Notes under the pieces: generated by a model
What the model was told of the DNA's origin: nothing
The model's database searches: none
The model's input: the letters and a program-made list of their open reading frames with translations, nothing else
Part shown: piece by piece, positions 1-9,066 of the stretch
Layout: each line of letters opens with the position of its first letter
Position numbering within the stretch: position 1 is the first letter of the stretch
Made by a program: the position numbers and the translations under genes
NCBI RefSeq assembly: GCF_036240795.1
Contig: NZ_CP108454.1
Coordinates: forward strand, 6,570,001-6,634,000
DNA: 64,000 bases
Reading direction: 5' to 3'
DNA from: Streptomyces sp. NBC_01268
GTDB lineage: Bacteria; Actinomycetota; Actinomycetes; Streptomycetales; Streptomycetaceae

Positions 1-1205
1 AGGCCGAGGGCGACGGCGGGCGGCTCGTCCTCGCTGTCCGGCAGCGGGGCGGCGGCCAGCGGGACCAGGGCGATGGCCTCGTCGCCGCTGTGGGCGACGG
101 CGATCCGGTCCGAGGACTCGGCGCCGGTGCCGGCGGGGTCGACCAGGATCTCCTCCAGGAGCGCCTGGGCGACCGGGCCGCTGTCGACGGCCTGGCCCTG
201 TCCGGACTCGTCCCACTCGACCCGGGCCACCACGACCTGCCAGTGCGGGGCGCTGCCGAGGCCGGGCAGCAGCACCGGGGCGGCCACCCGCAGGCGGGCG
301 GCGATCTCGGCGGGGGCGGCGCCCGTCTGGACCAGCTCCAGGACCTCCTGGGCGAGCCGGCGCCGTACCGTGCGGGACGCGTCCCGGCGGTCCCGCTCGA
401 CGGCGATCAGCTGGGTCACGCCCTGCAGCAGGTCGAGTCGGGCGGCCGGCCAGTCGCCGGCGTCGGCCTCGACGGCGAGCAGCCAGTCGGACAGGACGGT
501 CTCGCGGACGTCCCGTGCGGCGGGGGCGGCGCCGCGGCCGGTGTTGCGGATCGGGAAGAGCGAGTAGGTGTTTCCACCGAGGTTCAGGCGGTGCGGGCCG
601 CGCCGCCCGGTGCGGGTGGCGGCGAGGTGCTCGCCCGCCAGGGTGGCGGCGAGGGAGGGTTCCAGGGGCTCCCCGGCGCCGGCGATCTGGCGGCCGGTGG
701 GGGAGAGTACCCAGGCCCGGAGGTCCAGGTCGGAGCCGAGGAGATCGAGGACGACCTCGGGGCCCCCGCCGGCCGGGCCGGAGGTCATCAGGCGTCTGTG
801 GCGGTCGACGACGGCGGCCAGGTCGCCCGCCCGCTCACCGGAGACCTGTCGAACAACGTGCTCGGTGATCGTCGCGAAAGCAACGGACTCGTTTACTGCG
901 AACAGGGGAAGCCGGTGGCGTGAACACGCCTGTACGAGGTCGTCGGGGATGTCCCCGAGCTCGGCCTCGCCGGCGGCCAGCGCGGCCACCCCGGCCGAGG
1001 CAAGGATCCGCACGAAAGGCTCGGCGTCGGCCGGCTCCCGCAGCCAGGCGAGGCCGGTGAGGACCAGCTCGCCCCCCGAAAGATAGCGGCTGGGGTCCTT
1101 GAGGTCCGTCGTCATCACGCCACGGACGGTGCGGTCCAGCTCCTCGTCGCCGCCGAGCAGGCGCAGCCCCAGCGCGTCGTTCTCCAGCAGTGCGCGCAGC
1201 CGCAT
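1..1205 (-). CDS. PucR-family transcriptional regulator of purine catabolism (C-terminus beyond window)
   Basis: Regulator of the PucR family, cut by the left edge: about 401 N-terminal residues are visible and the C-terminal helix-turn-helix lies outside. On the minus strand it begins MRLRALLENDALGLRLLGG; residues 1-125 resemble the PucR ligand-sensing domain (DLKDPSRYLSGGELVLTG), and the region around residues 250-360 resembles the CdaR/GGDEF-like middle domain that precedes the HTH in this family. ATG at 1205-1203 is chosen because family similarity starts there; a GAAGGA lies about 14 nt upstream, slightly distant. It is divergent from the xanthine dehydrogenase operon, which fits a local regulator of purine use. 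The start and family are fairly secure; the effector cannot be read from sequence. Confidence 0.85.
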   Translation of the reverse strand, partial: MRLRALLENDALGLRLLGGDEELDRTVRGVMTTDLKDPSRYLSGGELVLTGLAWLREPADAEPFVRILASAGVAALAAGEAELGDIPDDLVQACSRHRLPLFAVNESVAFATITEHVVRQVSGERAGDLAAVVDRHRRLMTSGPAGGGPEVVLDLLGSDLDLRAWVLSPTGRQIAGAGEPLEPSLAATLAGEHLAATRTGRRGPHRLNLGGNTYSLFPIRNTGRGAAPAARDVRETVLSDWLLAVEADAGDWPAARLDLLQGVTQLIAVERDRRDASRTVRRRLAQEVLELVQTGAAPAEIAARLRVAAPVLLPGLGSAPHWQVVVARVEWDESGQGQAVDSGPVAQALLEEILVDPAGTGAESSDRIAVAHSGDEAIALVPLAAAPLPDSEDEPPAVALG

Positions 1206-1503
1206 GATGTCGCCGCCGTTCCTTCTCGTGGGTGTCGCGTTGTCGCCGGTGGCGTGGTGCCACCGTTTCCAGGGGGAAACGGAGAGGTTGCCGTTTCCCG
1301 CCTTTCGTTCGAATCTACAAGACGAGGATGGCAGCCAGCCAACTCCTTCATGTTTTCGGTGACTGCACCCGGGCGACACGGGCTTGTGTACTAGGCCACA
1401 CACCGCGTTAACAGCACATGAAGAGATCGTCGCGGGCCGGCCGTCCCCCCAGCCCCGTACGGACGACCCCCCCGTTCACTAGAAGCACAAGAAGAGAGCC
1501 ACC
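1206..1503. promoter_or_regulatory. Divergent promoter region pucR/xdh with repeated CCGTTTCC half-sites
   Basis: This 298-bp gap separates the divergent pucR-like and xanthine dehydrogenase genes. It holds three half-sites of one motif: CCGTTTCC (1263-1270), GGAAACGG (1275-1282) and CCGTTTCC (1291-1298). The first two form a perfect 8-bp inverted repeat around AGGG, and the second and third a 9-bp one with an 8-nt spacer. That arrangement is typical of an operator for a dimeric regulator. The binding protein is inferred to be the adjacent PucR-like protein; nothing in the sequence proves it. The remainder, toward 1503, is AT-richer than its surroundings and probably holds the xdh promoter. 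The ribosome site AGAAGAGAG sits just before the ATG at 1504. Confidence 0.5.
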
Positions 1504-2394
1504 ATGGACTTCCTTCGCCCCGCCAGCTGGGAGGAGGCGCTCGCCGCCAAGGCCGAGCACCCCACGGCCGTGCCCATCGCGGGTGGTACCGACATCATGG
1601 TCGAGATCAACTTCGATCACCGGCGTCCCGAGTACCTCCTGGACCTGAACCGTATCGAGCTGCTGCGCGAGTGGGAGGTCGGCGAGGAGAACGTACGCCT
1701 CGGCGCCTCCGTCCCGTACACGCAGATCATGGAGAACCTCCGGGCCGAGCTGCCCGGTCTGGCGCTCGCCTCGCACACGGTGGCCTCCCCGCAGATCCGC
1801 AACCGCGGCGGCGTAGGCGGCAACCTGGGCACCGCGTCCCCCGCCGGTGACGCCCACCCGGCGCTCCTCGCGGCCGGTGCCGAGGTCGAGGTCGAGTCGG
1901 TGCGCGGCAGCCGCTTCATCCCGATCGACGCGTTCTACACGGGTGTGAAGCGCAACGCGCTGGAGCCCGACGAGCTCATCAAGACCGTCCACGTGAAGAA
2001 GGCGGACGGTCCCCAGCAGTACTCCAAGGTCGGCACCCGCAACGCGATGGTCATCGCCGTGTGCGCCTTCGGCCTCGCGCTGCACCCGGAGACCCGGACC
2101 GTACGGACCGGCATCGGCTCCGCCGCGCCCACCCCGATCCGCGCCAAGGAGGCCGAGGCCTTCCTGAACGCGGCTCTGGAGGAGGGCGGCTTCTGGGACA
2201 GCGGAAAGATCATCACCCCGTCGATCGCCAAGCAGTTCGCCGAGCTGTGCTCGGGTGCCGCCAACCCGATCGACGACGTCCGTGGCACCGCCAAGTACCG
2301 CCGCCACGCCGTCGGCATCATGGCTCGCCGCCAGCTCGGCTGGACCTGGGAGCAGTACCGCGGCAACGGCCGCACGCTTGAGGGAGCTGCATAA
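1504..2394 (+). CDS. Xanthine dehydrogenase, FAD-binding subunit
   Basis: The FAD subunit (CoxM/XdhB type, 296 aa) of a three-subunit molybdenum hydroxylase that oxidises hypoxanthine and xanthine to urate. The N-terminus MDFLRPASWEEALA and the pyrophosphate-binding stretch PIAGGTDIMVEI are the family's FAD-binding signature. A second flavin motif, IRNRGGVGGNLGTASPAGD, binds the FAD near residues 98-116. The C-terminal CO-dehydrogenase flavoprotein domain follows. The length is normal for the family. It is the first gene of the operon, and its stop at 2394 is followed 2 nt later by the iron-sulfur subunit, so the two are translationally linked. Order M-S-L is the same as in other actinomycete xanthine dehydrogenase operons. 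Cytoplasmic. Confidence 0.93.
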   Translation: MDFLRPASWEEALAAKAEHPTAVPIAGGTDIMVEINFDHRRPEYLLDLNRIELLREWEVGEENVRLGASVPYTQIMENLRAELPGLALASHTVASPQIRNRGGVGGNLGTASPAGDAHPALLAAGAEVEVESVRGSRFIPIDAFYTGVKRNALEPDELIKTVHVKKADGPQQYSKVGTRNAMVIAVCAFGLALHPETRTVRTGIGSAAPTPIRAKEAEAFLNAALEEGGFWDSGKIITPSIAKQFAELCSGAANPIDDVRGTAKYRRHAVGIMARRQLGWTWEQYRGNGRTLEGAA

Positions 2395-2396
2395 CC

Positions 2397-2996
2397 ATGC
2401 GCGTCAATTTCACGGTCAACGGACGTCCGCAGGAAGCCGACGACGTCTGGGAGGGCGAGTCCCTCCTCTACGTCCTGCGTGAGCGGATGGGCCTGCCCGG
2501 CTCCAAGAACGCCTGCGAGCAGGGCGAGTGCGGTTCCTGCACGGTCCGCCTGGACGGGGTGCCGGTCTGTTCCTGCCTCGTCGCCGCCGGCCAGGTCGAG
2601 GGCCGCGAGGTCGTCACCGTCGAGGGTCTCGCCGACTTCGCCAAGGAGCGCGCCGAGCACGGGGGCTGCGCCTCCGGGGCCTGCGGCACCTCGCTCGACG
2701 AGGCCAAGAAGTGGCAGGCGCGCCCGGGCCAGGACTCGCAGACCGGCGAGGCCGGCACCGACCCGGCGGCCCTCTCGCCGATCCAGCAGGCGTTCATCGA
2801 CGCCGGCGCCGTCCAGTGCGGTTTCTGCACCCCGGGCCTGCTGATCGCGGCCGACGAGCTCCTGGAGCGCCAGAGCGACCCGTCCGACCAGGACATCCGG
2901 GAGGCCCTCTCCGGCAACCTCTGCCGCTGCACGGGCTACGAGAAGATCCTCGACGCGGTCCGCCTGGCGGCCGCCCGTCAGGGAGAGGCGGTCTGA
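2397..2996 (+). CDS. Xanthine dehydrogenase, 2Fe-2S subunit
   Basis: The electron-transfer subunit (CoxS/XdhC type, 199 aa) carrying two 2Fe-2S clusters between the molybdenum centre and FAD. The plant-ferredoxin-type cluster is bound by Cys40, Cys45, Cys48 and Cys58 or Cys60 (CEQGECGSC). The second is bound by Cys141, Cys144, Cys176 and Cys178 (QCGFCTPG and CRCTGY). Between the two domains is an insertion of roughly 45 residues (about 80-125) with two extra cysteines, Cys91 and Cys96, not seen in the canonical short CoxS proteins. From memory similar insertions occur in other Streptomyces homologues, so it is probably a lineage feature rather than damage. ATG at 2397 follows the FAD subunit's stop by 2 nt. 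Confidence 0.93.
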   Translation: MRVNFTVNGRPQEADDVWEGESLLYVLRERMGLPGSKNACEQGECGSCTVRLDGVPVCSCLVAAGQVEGREVVTVEGLADFAKERAEHGGCASGACGTSLDEAKKWQARPGQDSQTGEAGTDPAALSPIQQAFIDAGAVQCGFCTPGLLIAADELLERQSDPSDQDIREALSGNLCRCTGYEKILDAVRLAAARQGEAV

Positions 2997-2998
2997 CC

Positions 2999-5404
2999 AT
3001 GGCGCAGAACACGCGCACCGTTCCGGCGGGCACGCCGACGAACGTCACCCAGAACCACACGAAGGGCGGCATCGGCGAGTCCACGCTCCGCCCCGACGGC
3101 ACCCTCAAGGTGACCGGTGAGTTCGCCTACTCCTCGGACATGTGGCACGAGGACATGCTGTGGGGCCAGACCCTGCGCTCCACCGTCGCCCACGCCGAGA
3201 TCGTCTCCATCGACATCTCCGAGGCCGTCGCGATGTCCGGCGTCTACGCCGTGCTGACCTACGACGACCTGCCGGCCGAGGTGAAGAACTACGGCCTGGA
3301 GATCCAGGACACCCCCGTCCTGGCCCACGGCAAGGTACGGCACCACGGCGAGCCGGTGGCGCTGATCGCCGCCGACCACCCGGAGACCGCCCGCCGCGCC
3401 GCCGCCAAGATCAGGATCGAGTACAAGGAGCTGCCCGTCGTCACCGACGAGGCCTCCGCGCTCGCTCCCGACGCGCCGCTGATCCACGAGGGCCGCGACG
3501 ACCACCACTCCGGTCACGTCCCGCACCCGAACATCGTGCACCGCCAGCCGATCATCCGCGGAAACGTGGCGGCGGCCCGCGAGCGGGCCGACGTGATCGT
3601 CGAGGGCGAGTACGTCTTCGGCATGCAGGACCAGGCCTTCCTCGGCCCGGAGTCCGGCCTGGCCGTGCCCGCCGAGGACGGCGGCGTCGACCTCTACGTC
3701 GCCACCCAGTGGCTGCACTCGGACCTCAAGCAGATCGCCCCCGTCCTCGGCCTGCCCGAGGAGAAGGTCCGCATGACGCTCTCCGGCGTCGGCGGCGCCT
3801 TCGGCGGCCGCGAGGACATCTCGATGCAGATCCACGCCTGCCTCCTGGCGCTGCGCACCGGCAAGCCGGTAAAGATCGTCTACAACCGCTTCGAGTCCTT
3901 CTTCGGGCACGTGCACCGCCACCCGGCGAAGCTGCACTACGAGCACGGCGCCACCAAGGACGGCAAGCTCACCCACCTCAAGGCACGGATCGTCCTCGAC
4001 GGCGGCGCCTACGCCTCGGCCTCCCCGGCCGTCGTCGGCAACGCCTCCTCGCTCGGCGCCGGCCCGTACGTGGTCGACGACGTCGAGATCGAGGCGGTCG
4101 CCCTCTACACGAACAACCCGCCCTGCGGCGCCATGCGCGGCTTCGGCGCGGTCCAGGCGTGCTTCGCGTACGAGGCGCAGATGGACAAGCTGGCGGCCAA
4201 GCTGGGCATGGACCCGGTCGAGTTCCGCCAGATCAACGCCATGGAGCAGGGCACGCTCATGCCGACCGGCCAGGTCGTGGACTCGCCGGCCCCGGTCGCC
4301 GAGCTGCTGCGCCGGGTCAAGGCCCGCCCGCTGCCGCCGGAGCGCCAGTGGGAGACCGCCGGCGAGGGCGCGGACGTCCGCGCGCTGCCCGGCGGCCTGT
4401 CCAACACCACGCACGGCGAGGGCGTCGTCCGCGGCGTCGGCTACGCCGTCGGCATCAAGAACGTCGGCTTCTCCGAGGGCTTCGACGACTACTCGACCGC
4501 CCGCGTGGTGCTCCAGGTCATCAACGGCGAGGCCGTCGCCATGGTCCACACGGCCATGGCCGAGGTCGGCCAGGGCGGTGTCACCGTGCACGCCCAGATC
4601 GCCCGCACGGAGCTCGGCGTCACGCAGGTGACCATCCACCCCGCCGACACCCAGGTCGGCTCCGCCGGTTCGACGTCCGCCTCCCGGCAGACGTACATGA
4701 CCGGCGGCGCGGTGAAGAACACCTGCGAGGCCGTCCGCGAGAAGGTCCTGGAGATCGGCCGCCGCAAGAACGGCTCCTACCACCCCGCGTGGGCGACCGC
4801 CGAGCTGCTCCTGGAGGGCGGCAAGGTCGTCACCGACGGCGGCGAGGTGCTCGCGAACCTCGCGGACATCCTGGAGGGCGAGGAGCCGATCGACCTCGAA
4901 CTCGAGTTCCGGCACCGTGCGACCGTGCCGTTCGACCTGGTCACCGGCCAGGGCGACGGTCACGTCCAGTACACCTTCGCCGCGCACCGCGCGGTGGTGG
5001 AGGTGGACACCGAGCTCGGCCTGGTCAAGGTCATCGAGCTCGCCACCGCCCAGGACGTCGGCAAGGCGCTCAACATGCTCTCCGTCGTCGGCCAGATCCA
5101 GGGCGGTACCACCCAGGGCCTGGGCGTCGCGGTGATGGAAGAGATCATCGTGGACCCGAAGACCGCGAAGGTGCGCAACCCCTCCTTCACGGACTACCTG
5201 ATCCCCACGATCCTCGACACGCCGACCATCCCGGTCGACGTCCTCGAACTGGCCGACCCCAACGCGCCGTACGGCCTGCGGGGACTCGGCGAGGCCCCGA
5301 CCCTGTCGTCCACCCCGGCCGTCCTCGCGGCGATCCGGAACGCGACGGGCCTGGAGCTCAACAAGACGCCGGTCCGCCCCGAGGCGCTCACCGGCACCCT
5401 GTAG
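2999..5404 (+). CDS. Xanthine dehydrogenase, molybdopterin-binding subunit
   Basis: The catalytic molybdopterin-cytosine-dinucleotide subunit (801 aa) of the same xanthine dehydrogenase. The aldehyde oxidase/xanthine dehydrogenase a/b hammerhead domain spans about residues 25-145, followed by the large Mo-binding domain. Visible signatures include GVGGAFGGRED, the arginine loop CGAMRGFGAVQ (counterpart of the substrate-binding Arg of bovine XDH) and the C-terminal GLRGLGEAP that supplies the catalytic glutamate. The reading frame is open well upstream (to 2528), but ATG 2999, 2 nt after the preceding stop, is where homology starts. Together with the two previous genes this makes a complete enzyme; the maturation factor XdhC is encoded 1.7 kb downstream. 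Confidence 0.94.
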   Translation: MAQNTRTVPAGTPTNVTQNHTKGGIGESTLRPDGTLKVTGEFAYSSDMWHEDMLWGQTLRSTVAHAEIVSIDISEAVAMSGVYAVLTYDDLPAEVKNYGLEIQDTPVLAHGKVRHHGEPVALIAADHPETARRAAAKIRIEYKELPVVTDEASALAPDAPLIHEGRDDHHSGHVPHPNIVHRQPIIRGNVAAARERADVIVEGEYVFGMQDQAFLGPESGLAVPAEDGGVDLYVATQWLHSDLKQIAPVLGLPEEKVRMTLSGVGGAFGGREDISMQIHACLLALRTGKPVKIVYNRFESFFGHVHRHPAKLHYEHGATKDGKLTHLKARIVLDGGAYASASPAVVGNASSLGAGPYVVDDVEIEAVALYTNNPPCGAMRGFGAVQACFAYEAQMDKLAAKLGMDPVEFRQINAMEQGTLMPTGQVVDSPAPVAELLRRVKARPLPPERQWETAGEGADVRALPGGLSNTTHGEGVVRGVGYAVGIKNVGFSEGFDDYSTARVVLQVINGEAVAMVHTAMAEVGQGGVTVHAQIARTELGVTQVTIHPADTQVGSAGSTSASRQTYMTGGAVKNTCEAVREKVLEIGRRKNGSYHPAWATAELLLEGGKVVTDGGEVLANLADILEGEEPIDLELEFRHRATVPFDLVTGQGDGHVQYTFAAHRAVVEVDTELGLVKVIELATAQDVGKALNMLSVVGQIQGGTTQGLGVAVMEEIIVDPKTAKVRNPSFTDYLIPTILDTPTIPVDVLELADPNAPYGLRGLGEAPTLSSTPAVLAAIRNATGLELNKTPVRPEALTGTL

Positions 5405-5411
5405 GACCTCT

Positions 5412-5467
5412 CCGGACGGTGCGTGCCTCCCAGGAACGTCACACTTCCCCCCGCCCGCACCGTCCGG
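5412..5467 (+). terminator. Long-loop inverted repeat after xdh operon
   Basis: Perfect 12-bp arms, CCGGACGGTGCG at 5412-5423 and its complement at 5456-5467, separated by 32 nt. It sits directly after the stop of the molybdenum subunit and before the permease, so it could attenuate or partly terminate the operon. There is no T-tract, as is usual in Streptomyces. Confidence 0.4.
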
Positions 5468-5616
5468 GGAACCGCAGTACTCGGTAGTACCCGTTCGTCT
5501 CGGGCCGTCCCCCGGGTCGTGCAGCCCACTTGATTTCCCAAATCCCGCAGCTTCACAGATCAGAACACCTTCGAAGTCTGATGCGGGTGCCCCTTTGAAC
5601 CTTGGGAGTAGGCCCC

Positions 5617-7083
5617 ATGACCCAGTCGTCAGTGGAGCCCAAGACCACGGCCGAGGACGCGGGCAACGGCTCGCGCAACCCCGCCGGCAGGTCTTGGCTC
5701 GACCGGTACTTTCACATCTCGGAGAGAGGATCCACCGTCGCGACGGAGATCCGCGGCGGCGTCACCACCTTCATGGCGATGGCGTACATTCTCCTGCTCA
5801 ACCCCCTGATCCTCAGCGGCAAGGATGTCGACGGGAACATCCTGAGCCAGCCCGCGCTGATCACCGCCACCGCGCTCTGCGCGGCCGCGACCACTCTCCT
5901 GATGGGCTTCTGGGGCAAGGTCCCGCTCGCCCTGGCCGCGGGCCTCAGCGTCTCCGGCGTGATGGCCTCGCAGGTCGTGCCGGTCATGACCTGGCCGCAG
6001 GCCATGGGCATGTCGGTCGCGTACGGAGCGGTGATCTGTCTCCTGGTGGTCACCGGCCTCCGCGAGATGATCATGAACGCGATACCCCTCGCGCTCAAGC
6101 ACGCCATCACCATCGGCATCGGTCTCTTCATCGCGATCATCGGCTTCGTGAAGGCCGGCTTCGTCCACGAGAACCCCGCCCCCGGCGGCGGTCCCGTGAC
6201 CCTCGGCCCGGCCGGTGAGCTCGAAGGCTGGCCCGTCCTGATCTTCGCCTTCACCCTGCTGCTGATCTTCGCCCTGCAGTCCCGCAACATCCCCGGCGCC
6301 ATCCTCATCGGCATCGTCGCGGGCACCGGCGTCGCCGCCCTCCTCAACGCGGTCGTCGACATCCCGGCCAAGGCCTGGTTCTCCGGCGCCCCCGAGCTGC
6401 ACGGCAGCGCCGTCTCCGCCCCGGACTTCTCGCTCATCGGAGACGTGTCCTTCAGCGGCTGGGGCGACGTCGGCTACATCACGATCACCATGATCGTCTT
6501 CACCCTGGTGCTGGCCGGCTTCTTCGACGCCATGGCGACCATCCTGGGAGTCGGCACCGAGGCCAAGCTGGCCGACGACAAGGGCCGCATGCCGGGCCTG
6601 TCCAAGGCGCTGTTCATCGACGGCGCCGGCGGCGTCCTCGGCGGTGCGGGCGGTGCCTCGGGCCAGACGGTCTTCGTCGAGTCCGCCACCGGCGTCGGCG
6701 AGGGCGCCCGTACCGGTCTGGCCTCCGTGGTCACCGGCGCGTTCTTCGCCCTGTGCCTGTTCTTCACGCCGCTCACCGCGATCGTCCCGCAGGAGGTCGC
6801 CGCCGCGGCCCTGGTCGTCATCGGCTCGATGATGATGCAGAACGCCAAGCACGTCGACTGGAGCGACCGCTCCGTCGCGATCCCGGTGTTCCTCACCGTG
6901 GTCCTGATGCCCTTCACGTACACCATCACCACCGGTGTCGCGGCCGGCGTCATCTCCTACGTGGTCATCAAGAGCGCGCAGGGCAAGGCGAGGGAGGTCG
7001 GCGGTTTCATGTGGGCGCTGACGGCCGTCTTCGTCATCTACTTCGCGATCCATCCGATCGAGAGTTGGCTGGGCGTCGGCTGA
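5617..7083 (+). CDS. NCS2/AzgA-type purine (adenine/guanine/hypoxanthine) permease
   Basis: Membrane permease of 488 aa, the proton-linked NCS2 family in its AzgA branch, importing purine bases. The N-terminal SERGSTVATEIRGGVTTFMA with the following AYILLLNP is the branch signature. About 12-14 hydrophobic helices follow, and FFDAMATILGVG plus the GGASGQTVFVESATGVGEGARTG pair match the substrate-binding helices of AzgA. An upstream TTG (5602) is in frame, but ATG 5617, preceded at 8 nt by GGGAG, is the better start. It lies between the xanthine dehydrogenase structural genes and their maturation factor, so it probably supplies their substrate. Substrate preference among purine bases cannot be decided from sequence. 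Confidence 0.9.
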   Translation: MTQSSVEPKTTAEDAGNGSRNPAGRSWLDRYFHISERGSTVATEIRGGVTTFMAMAYILLLNPLILSGKDVDGNILSQPALITATALCAAATTLLMGFWGKVPLALAAGLSVSGVMASQVVPVMTWPQAMGMSVAYGAVICLLVVTGLREMIMNAIPLALKHAITIGIGLFIAIIGFVKAGFVHENPAPGGGPVTLGPAGELEGWPVLIFAFTLLLIFALQSRNIPGAILIGIVAGTGVAALLNAVVDIPAKAWFSGAPELHGSAVSAPDFSLIGDVSFSGWGDVGYITITMIVFTLVLAGFFDAMATILGVGTEAKLADDKGRMPGLSKALFIDGAGGVLGGAGGASGQTVFVESATGVGEGARTGLASVVTGAFFALCLFFTPLTAIVPQEVAAAALVVIGSMMMQNAKHVDWSDRSVAIPVFLTVVLMPFTYTITTGVAAGVISYVVIKSAQGKAREVGGFMWALTAVFVIYFAIHPIESWLGVG

Positions 7084-7127
7084 CGCCCGTAACGTCGCCC
7101 TCCACACAACAATCCGAGGAGTTCGAG

Positions 7128-8264
7128 ATGCTGGACATCGCCGAAGAGCTGCACCGGTGGGTCGAGCAGGGACGCGAGTTCGCCGTCGCCACCGTGGTGG
7201 CGGTCGGCGGGAGCGCGCCCCGGCAGCCGGGCGCCGCCCTCGCCGTCGACAGCGAGGGCACGGCGATCGGATCGGTCTCCGGCGGATGTGTGGAGGGAGC
7301 CGTCTACGAGCTGTGCCGGCAGGCGCTGGAGGACGGCCGCACGGTCGTCGAGCGCTTCGGCTACAGCGACGAGGACGCCTTCGCCGTGGGCCTGACCTGC
7401 GGCGGGATCATCGACATCCTCGTCACCCCGGTCCGCGGCGGGGTCTACCCCGCCGCGCTCGCGGCCGCCGTCTCCGGCGAGGCGGCCGCCCTCGCCCGGA
7501 TCGTCGAGGGACCCGAGGACCTGAGGGGCCGGGCGCTCCTGGTCCACCCCGACGGCTCGTACGAGGGTGCGCTCGGCGGCCACCCGGAGCTCGACCGCAC
7601 CGCCGCCGCAGAGGCCCGCGCGATGCTCGACGCGGGCCGCACCGGGACCGTCGGGATAGGCGAGGACGGCAGCCGCTGCGGACAGCCGCTGACCCTCCTC
7701 GTGGAGTCCTCCGTCCCCGCCCCGCGCATGATCGTCTTCGGTGCCATCGACTTCGCGTCCGCACTGGTCCGGGTCGGCAAGTTCCTCGGCTACCACGTCA
7801 CCGTCTGCGACGCCCGCCCGGTCTTCGCCACCGAGCTGCGCTTCCCCGAGGCCGACGAGATCGTCGTCGCCTGGCCCCACCGCTACCTCGCCACCACCGA
7901 CGTCGACGCCCGCACCGTCCTGTGCGTCCTCACCCACGACGCCAAGTTCGACGTCCCGCTCCTCCAGGCCGCGCTCAAGCTGCCCGTCGCCTACGTCGGC
8001 GCCATGGGCTCCCGCCGCACCCACGAGGACCGCAACAAGCGCCTGCGCGAGGTCGGCGTCACCGAACTCGAACTCGCCCGGCTGCGCTCCCCGATCGGCC
8101 TCGACCTCGGGGCCCGTACGCCGGAGGAGACCGCGCTGTCCATCGGAGCCGAGATCGTCGCCGACCGCCGCGGCGGCAGCGGCGCCGCGCTCACCGGAGC
8201 GCACACCCCGATCCACCACGACGGCCCGCGCGAACCGGCCGGCCGGCTCGGCTCGGTGGCCTGA
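7128..8264 (+). CDS. XdhC/CoxI-family xanthine dehydrogenase maturation protein
   Basis: Cytoplasmic accessory protein (378 aa) that delivers and sulfurates the molybdenum cofactor of xanthine dehydrogenase. The N-terminal XdhC/CoxI domain shows VVAVGGSAPRQPGAALAV, the GSVSGGCVEGAV motif and the conserved cysteine in LTCGGIIDILV. The C-terminal Rossmann domain runs from about residue 200, with VLTHDAKFDVPLLQAAL and YVGAMGSRRTHEDR. ATG 7128 follows CCGAGGAGTTCGAG, a good ribosome site. It is 44 nt after the permease stop and ends just before a strong bidirectional terminator, so it is the last gene of the purine operon. The assignment is secure from family motifs and operon context. Confidence 0.92.
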   Translation: MLDIAEELHRWVEQGREFAVATVVAVGGSAPRQPGAALAVDSEGTAIGSVSGGCVEGAVYELCRQALEDGRTVVERFGYSDEDAFAVGLTCGGIIDILVTPVRGGVYPAALAAAVSGEAAALARIVEGPEDLRGRALLVHPDGSYEGALGGHPELDRTAAAEARAMLDAGRTGTVGIGEDGSRCGQPLTLLVESSVPAPRMIVFGAIDFASALVRVGKFLGYHVTVCDARPVFATELRFPEADEIVVAWPHRYLATTDVDARTVLCVLTHDAKFDVPLLQAALKLPVAYVGAMGSRRTHEDRNKRLREVGVTELELARLRSPIGLDLGARTPEETALSIGAEIVADRRGGSGAALTGAHTPIHHDGPREPAGRLGSVA

Positions 8265-8325
8265 CCACCCGCACCGCGGGGGCGCGCGGGCGGGGCGCCG
8301 GGCCGTCCCCGCCGTCGGTCCGGCA

Positions 8326-8371
8326 GAGCTCGCACGGGCACCCCGGGAGACCGGGGTGCCCGTGCGAGCTC
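8326..8371. terminator. Perfect 21-bp bidirectional terminator hairpin
   Basis: Arms 8326-8346 and 8351-8371 are perfectly complementary over 21 bp around a GAGA tetraloop. It lies between the convergent xdhC-like gene and the TetR gene and should stop transcription from both sides. Confidence 0.85.
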
Positions 8372-8395
8372 CGCGCGTGTACGGGGGTGCGGGGG

Positions 8396-9001
8396 TCAGC
8401 CCCGGCGCAGGCCGTTGAGCAGGAGTTCCGCCAGCTGGTCGTAGGCCTCGGCGTCGGCGAGGCCGGTCGCGGTGGCGACCTGGCGGCGCTGGATGCGGAC
8501 CATGACCGAGGAGATGACGTCGGCGGCGAAGCTCACGTGCACCTCGCGGAAGACGCCGGCCGTCACGCCCTCCTCGATGAGCTCCTGGACCCGGCCGGCC
8601 GCCGCGCGCGTGTTGCGCTCGTACACCTCGGCGGCCGGCTCGAAGGCGGCCACGTCGTCGAAGAAGCGCGGGGAGACCGGGGCCAGTTCCGCGGAGACGG
8701 CGCGCAGGTAGGCGGCCAGGCGTTCCGCCGGGCCGGTCGCGGCGGCCAGGACCGCCTCGACGCGGACGGTCGCACGCCGGAAGAAGTGCACGACGGCGGC
8801 CCGGACCAGCTGCTCCTTGCTGCCGGCCAGGCCGTACAGGGTGCGCTTGGAGCAGTGCAGCCGGGCCGCGAGGTCGTCCAGGGTCAGCTGGGCGAAACCC
8901 TCGCCGACGAGCAGCGTCACCAGCTTCTCGAAGAGCTCGGAGCGGCGGGCGGCGCCCCGCCCCGTGAGCTTGGGTGCGTCGGCGGCTGAGGTCTCGATCA
9001 C
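8396..9001 (-). CDS. TetR/AcrR-family transcriptional regulator
   Basis: TetR-type repressor of 201 aa. The N-terminal DNA-binding domain is clear (about residues 15-62: LTLDDLAARLHCSKRTLYGLAGSKEQL), followed by an all-helical ligand domain. GTG 9001-8999 (V-I-E-T-S) is preferred; the frame is open further upstream but that stretch is not protein-like. It is divergent from an acyl-CoA dehydrogenase gene, and the 130-bp gap between them contains a cluster of GGTAC half-sites, so it probably represses itself and the dehydrogenase. The C-terminal domain may sense an acyl-CoA, by analogy with other TetR genes beside acyl-CoA dehydrogenases; that is inference. Confidence 0.88.
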   Translation of the reverse strand: MIETSAADAPKLTGRGAARRSELFEKLVTLLVGEGFAQLTLDDLAARLHCSKRTLYGLAGSKEQLVRAAVVHFFRRATVRVEAVLAAATGPAERLAAYLRAVSAELAPVSPRFFDDVAAFEPAAEVYERNTRAAAGRVQELIEEGVTAGVFREVHVSFAADVISSVMVRIQRRQVATATGLADAEAYDQLAELLLNGLRRG

Positions 9002-9066
9002 CCGAACAGTATGCCGGGTCGACTCGTTCGGGGGGTTACTCCGGCACCCATCTGCGCTACTCTCAC

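Noticed and set aside
2978..4987. 669-codon minus-strand frame opposite the xanthine dehydrogenase Mo subunit
   Set aside because: Antisense shadow of a recognised gene; low-complexity Val/Asp/Leu/Gly translation.
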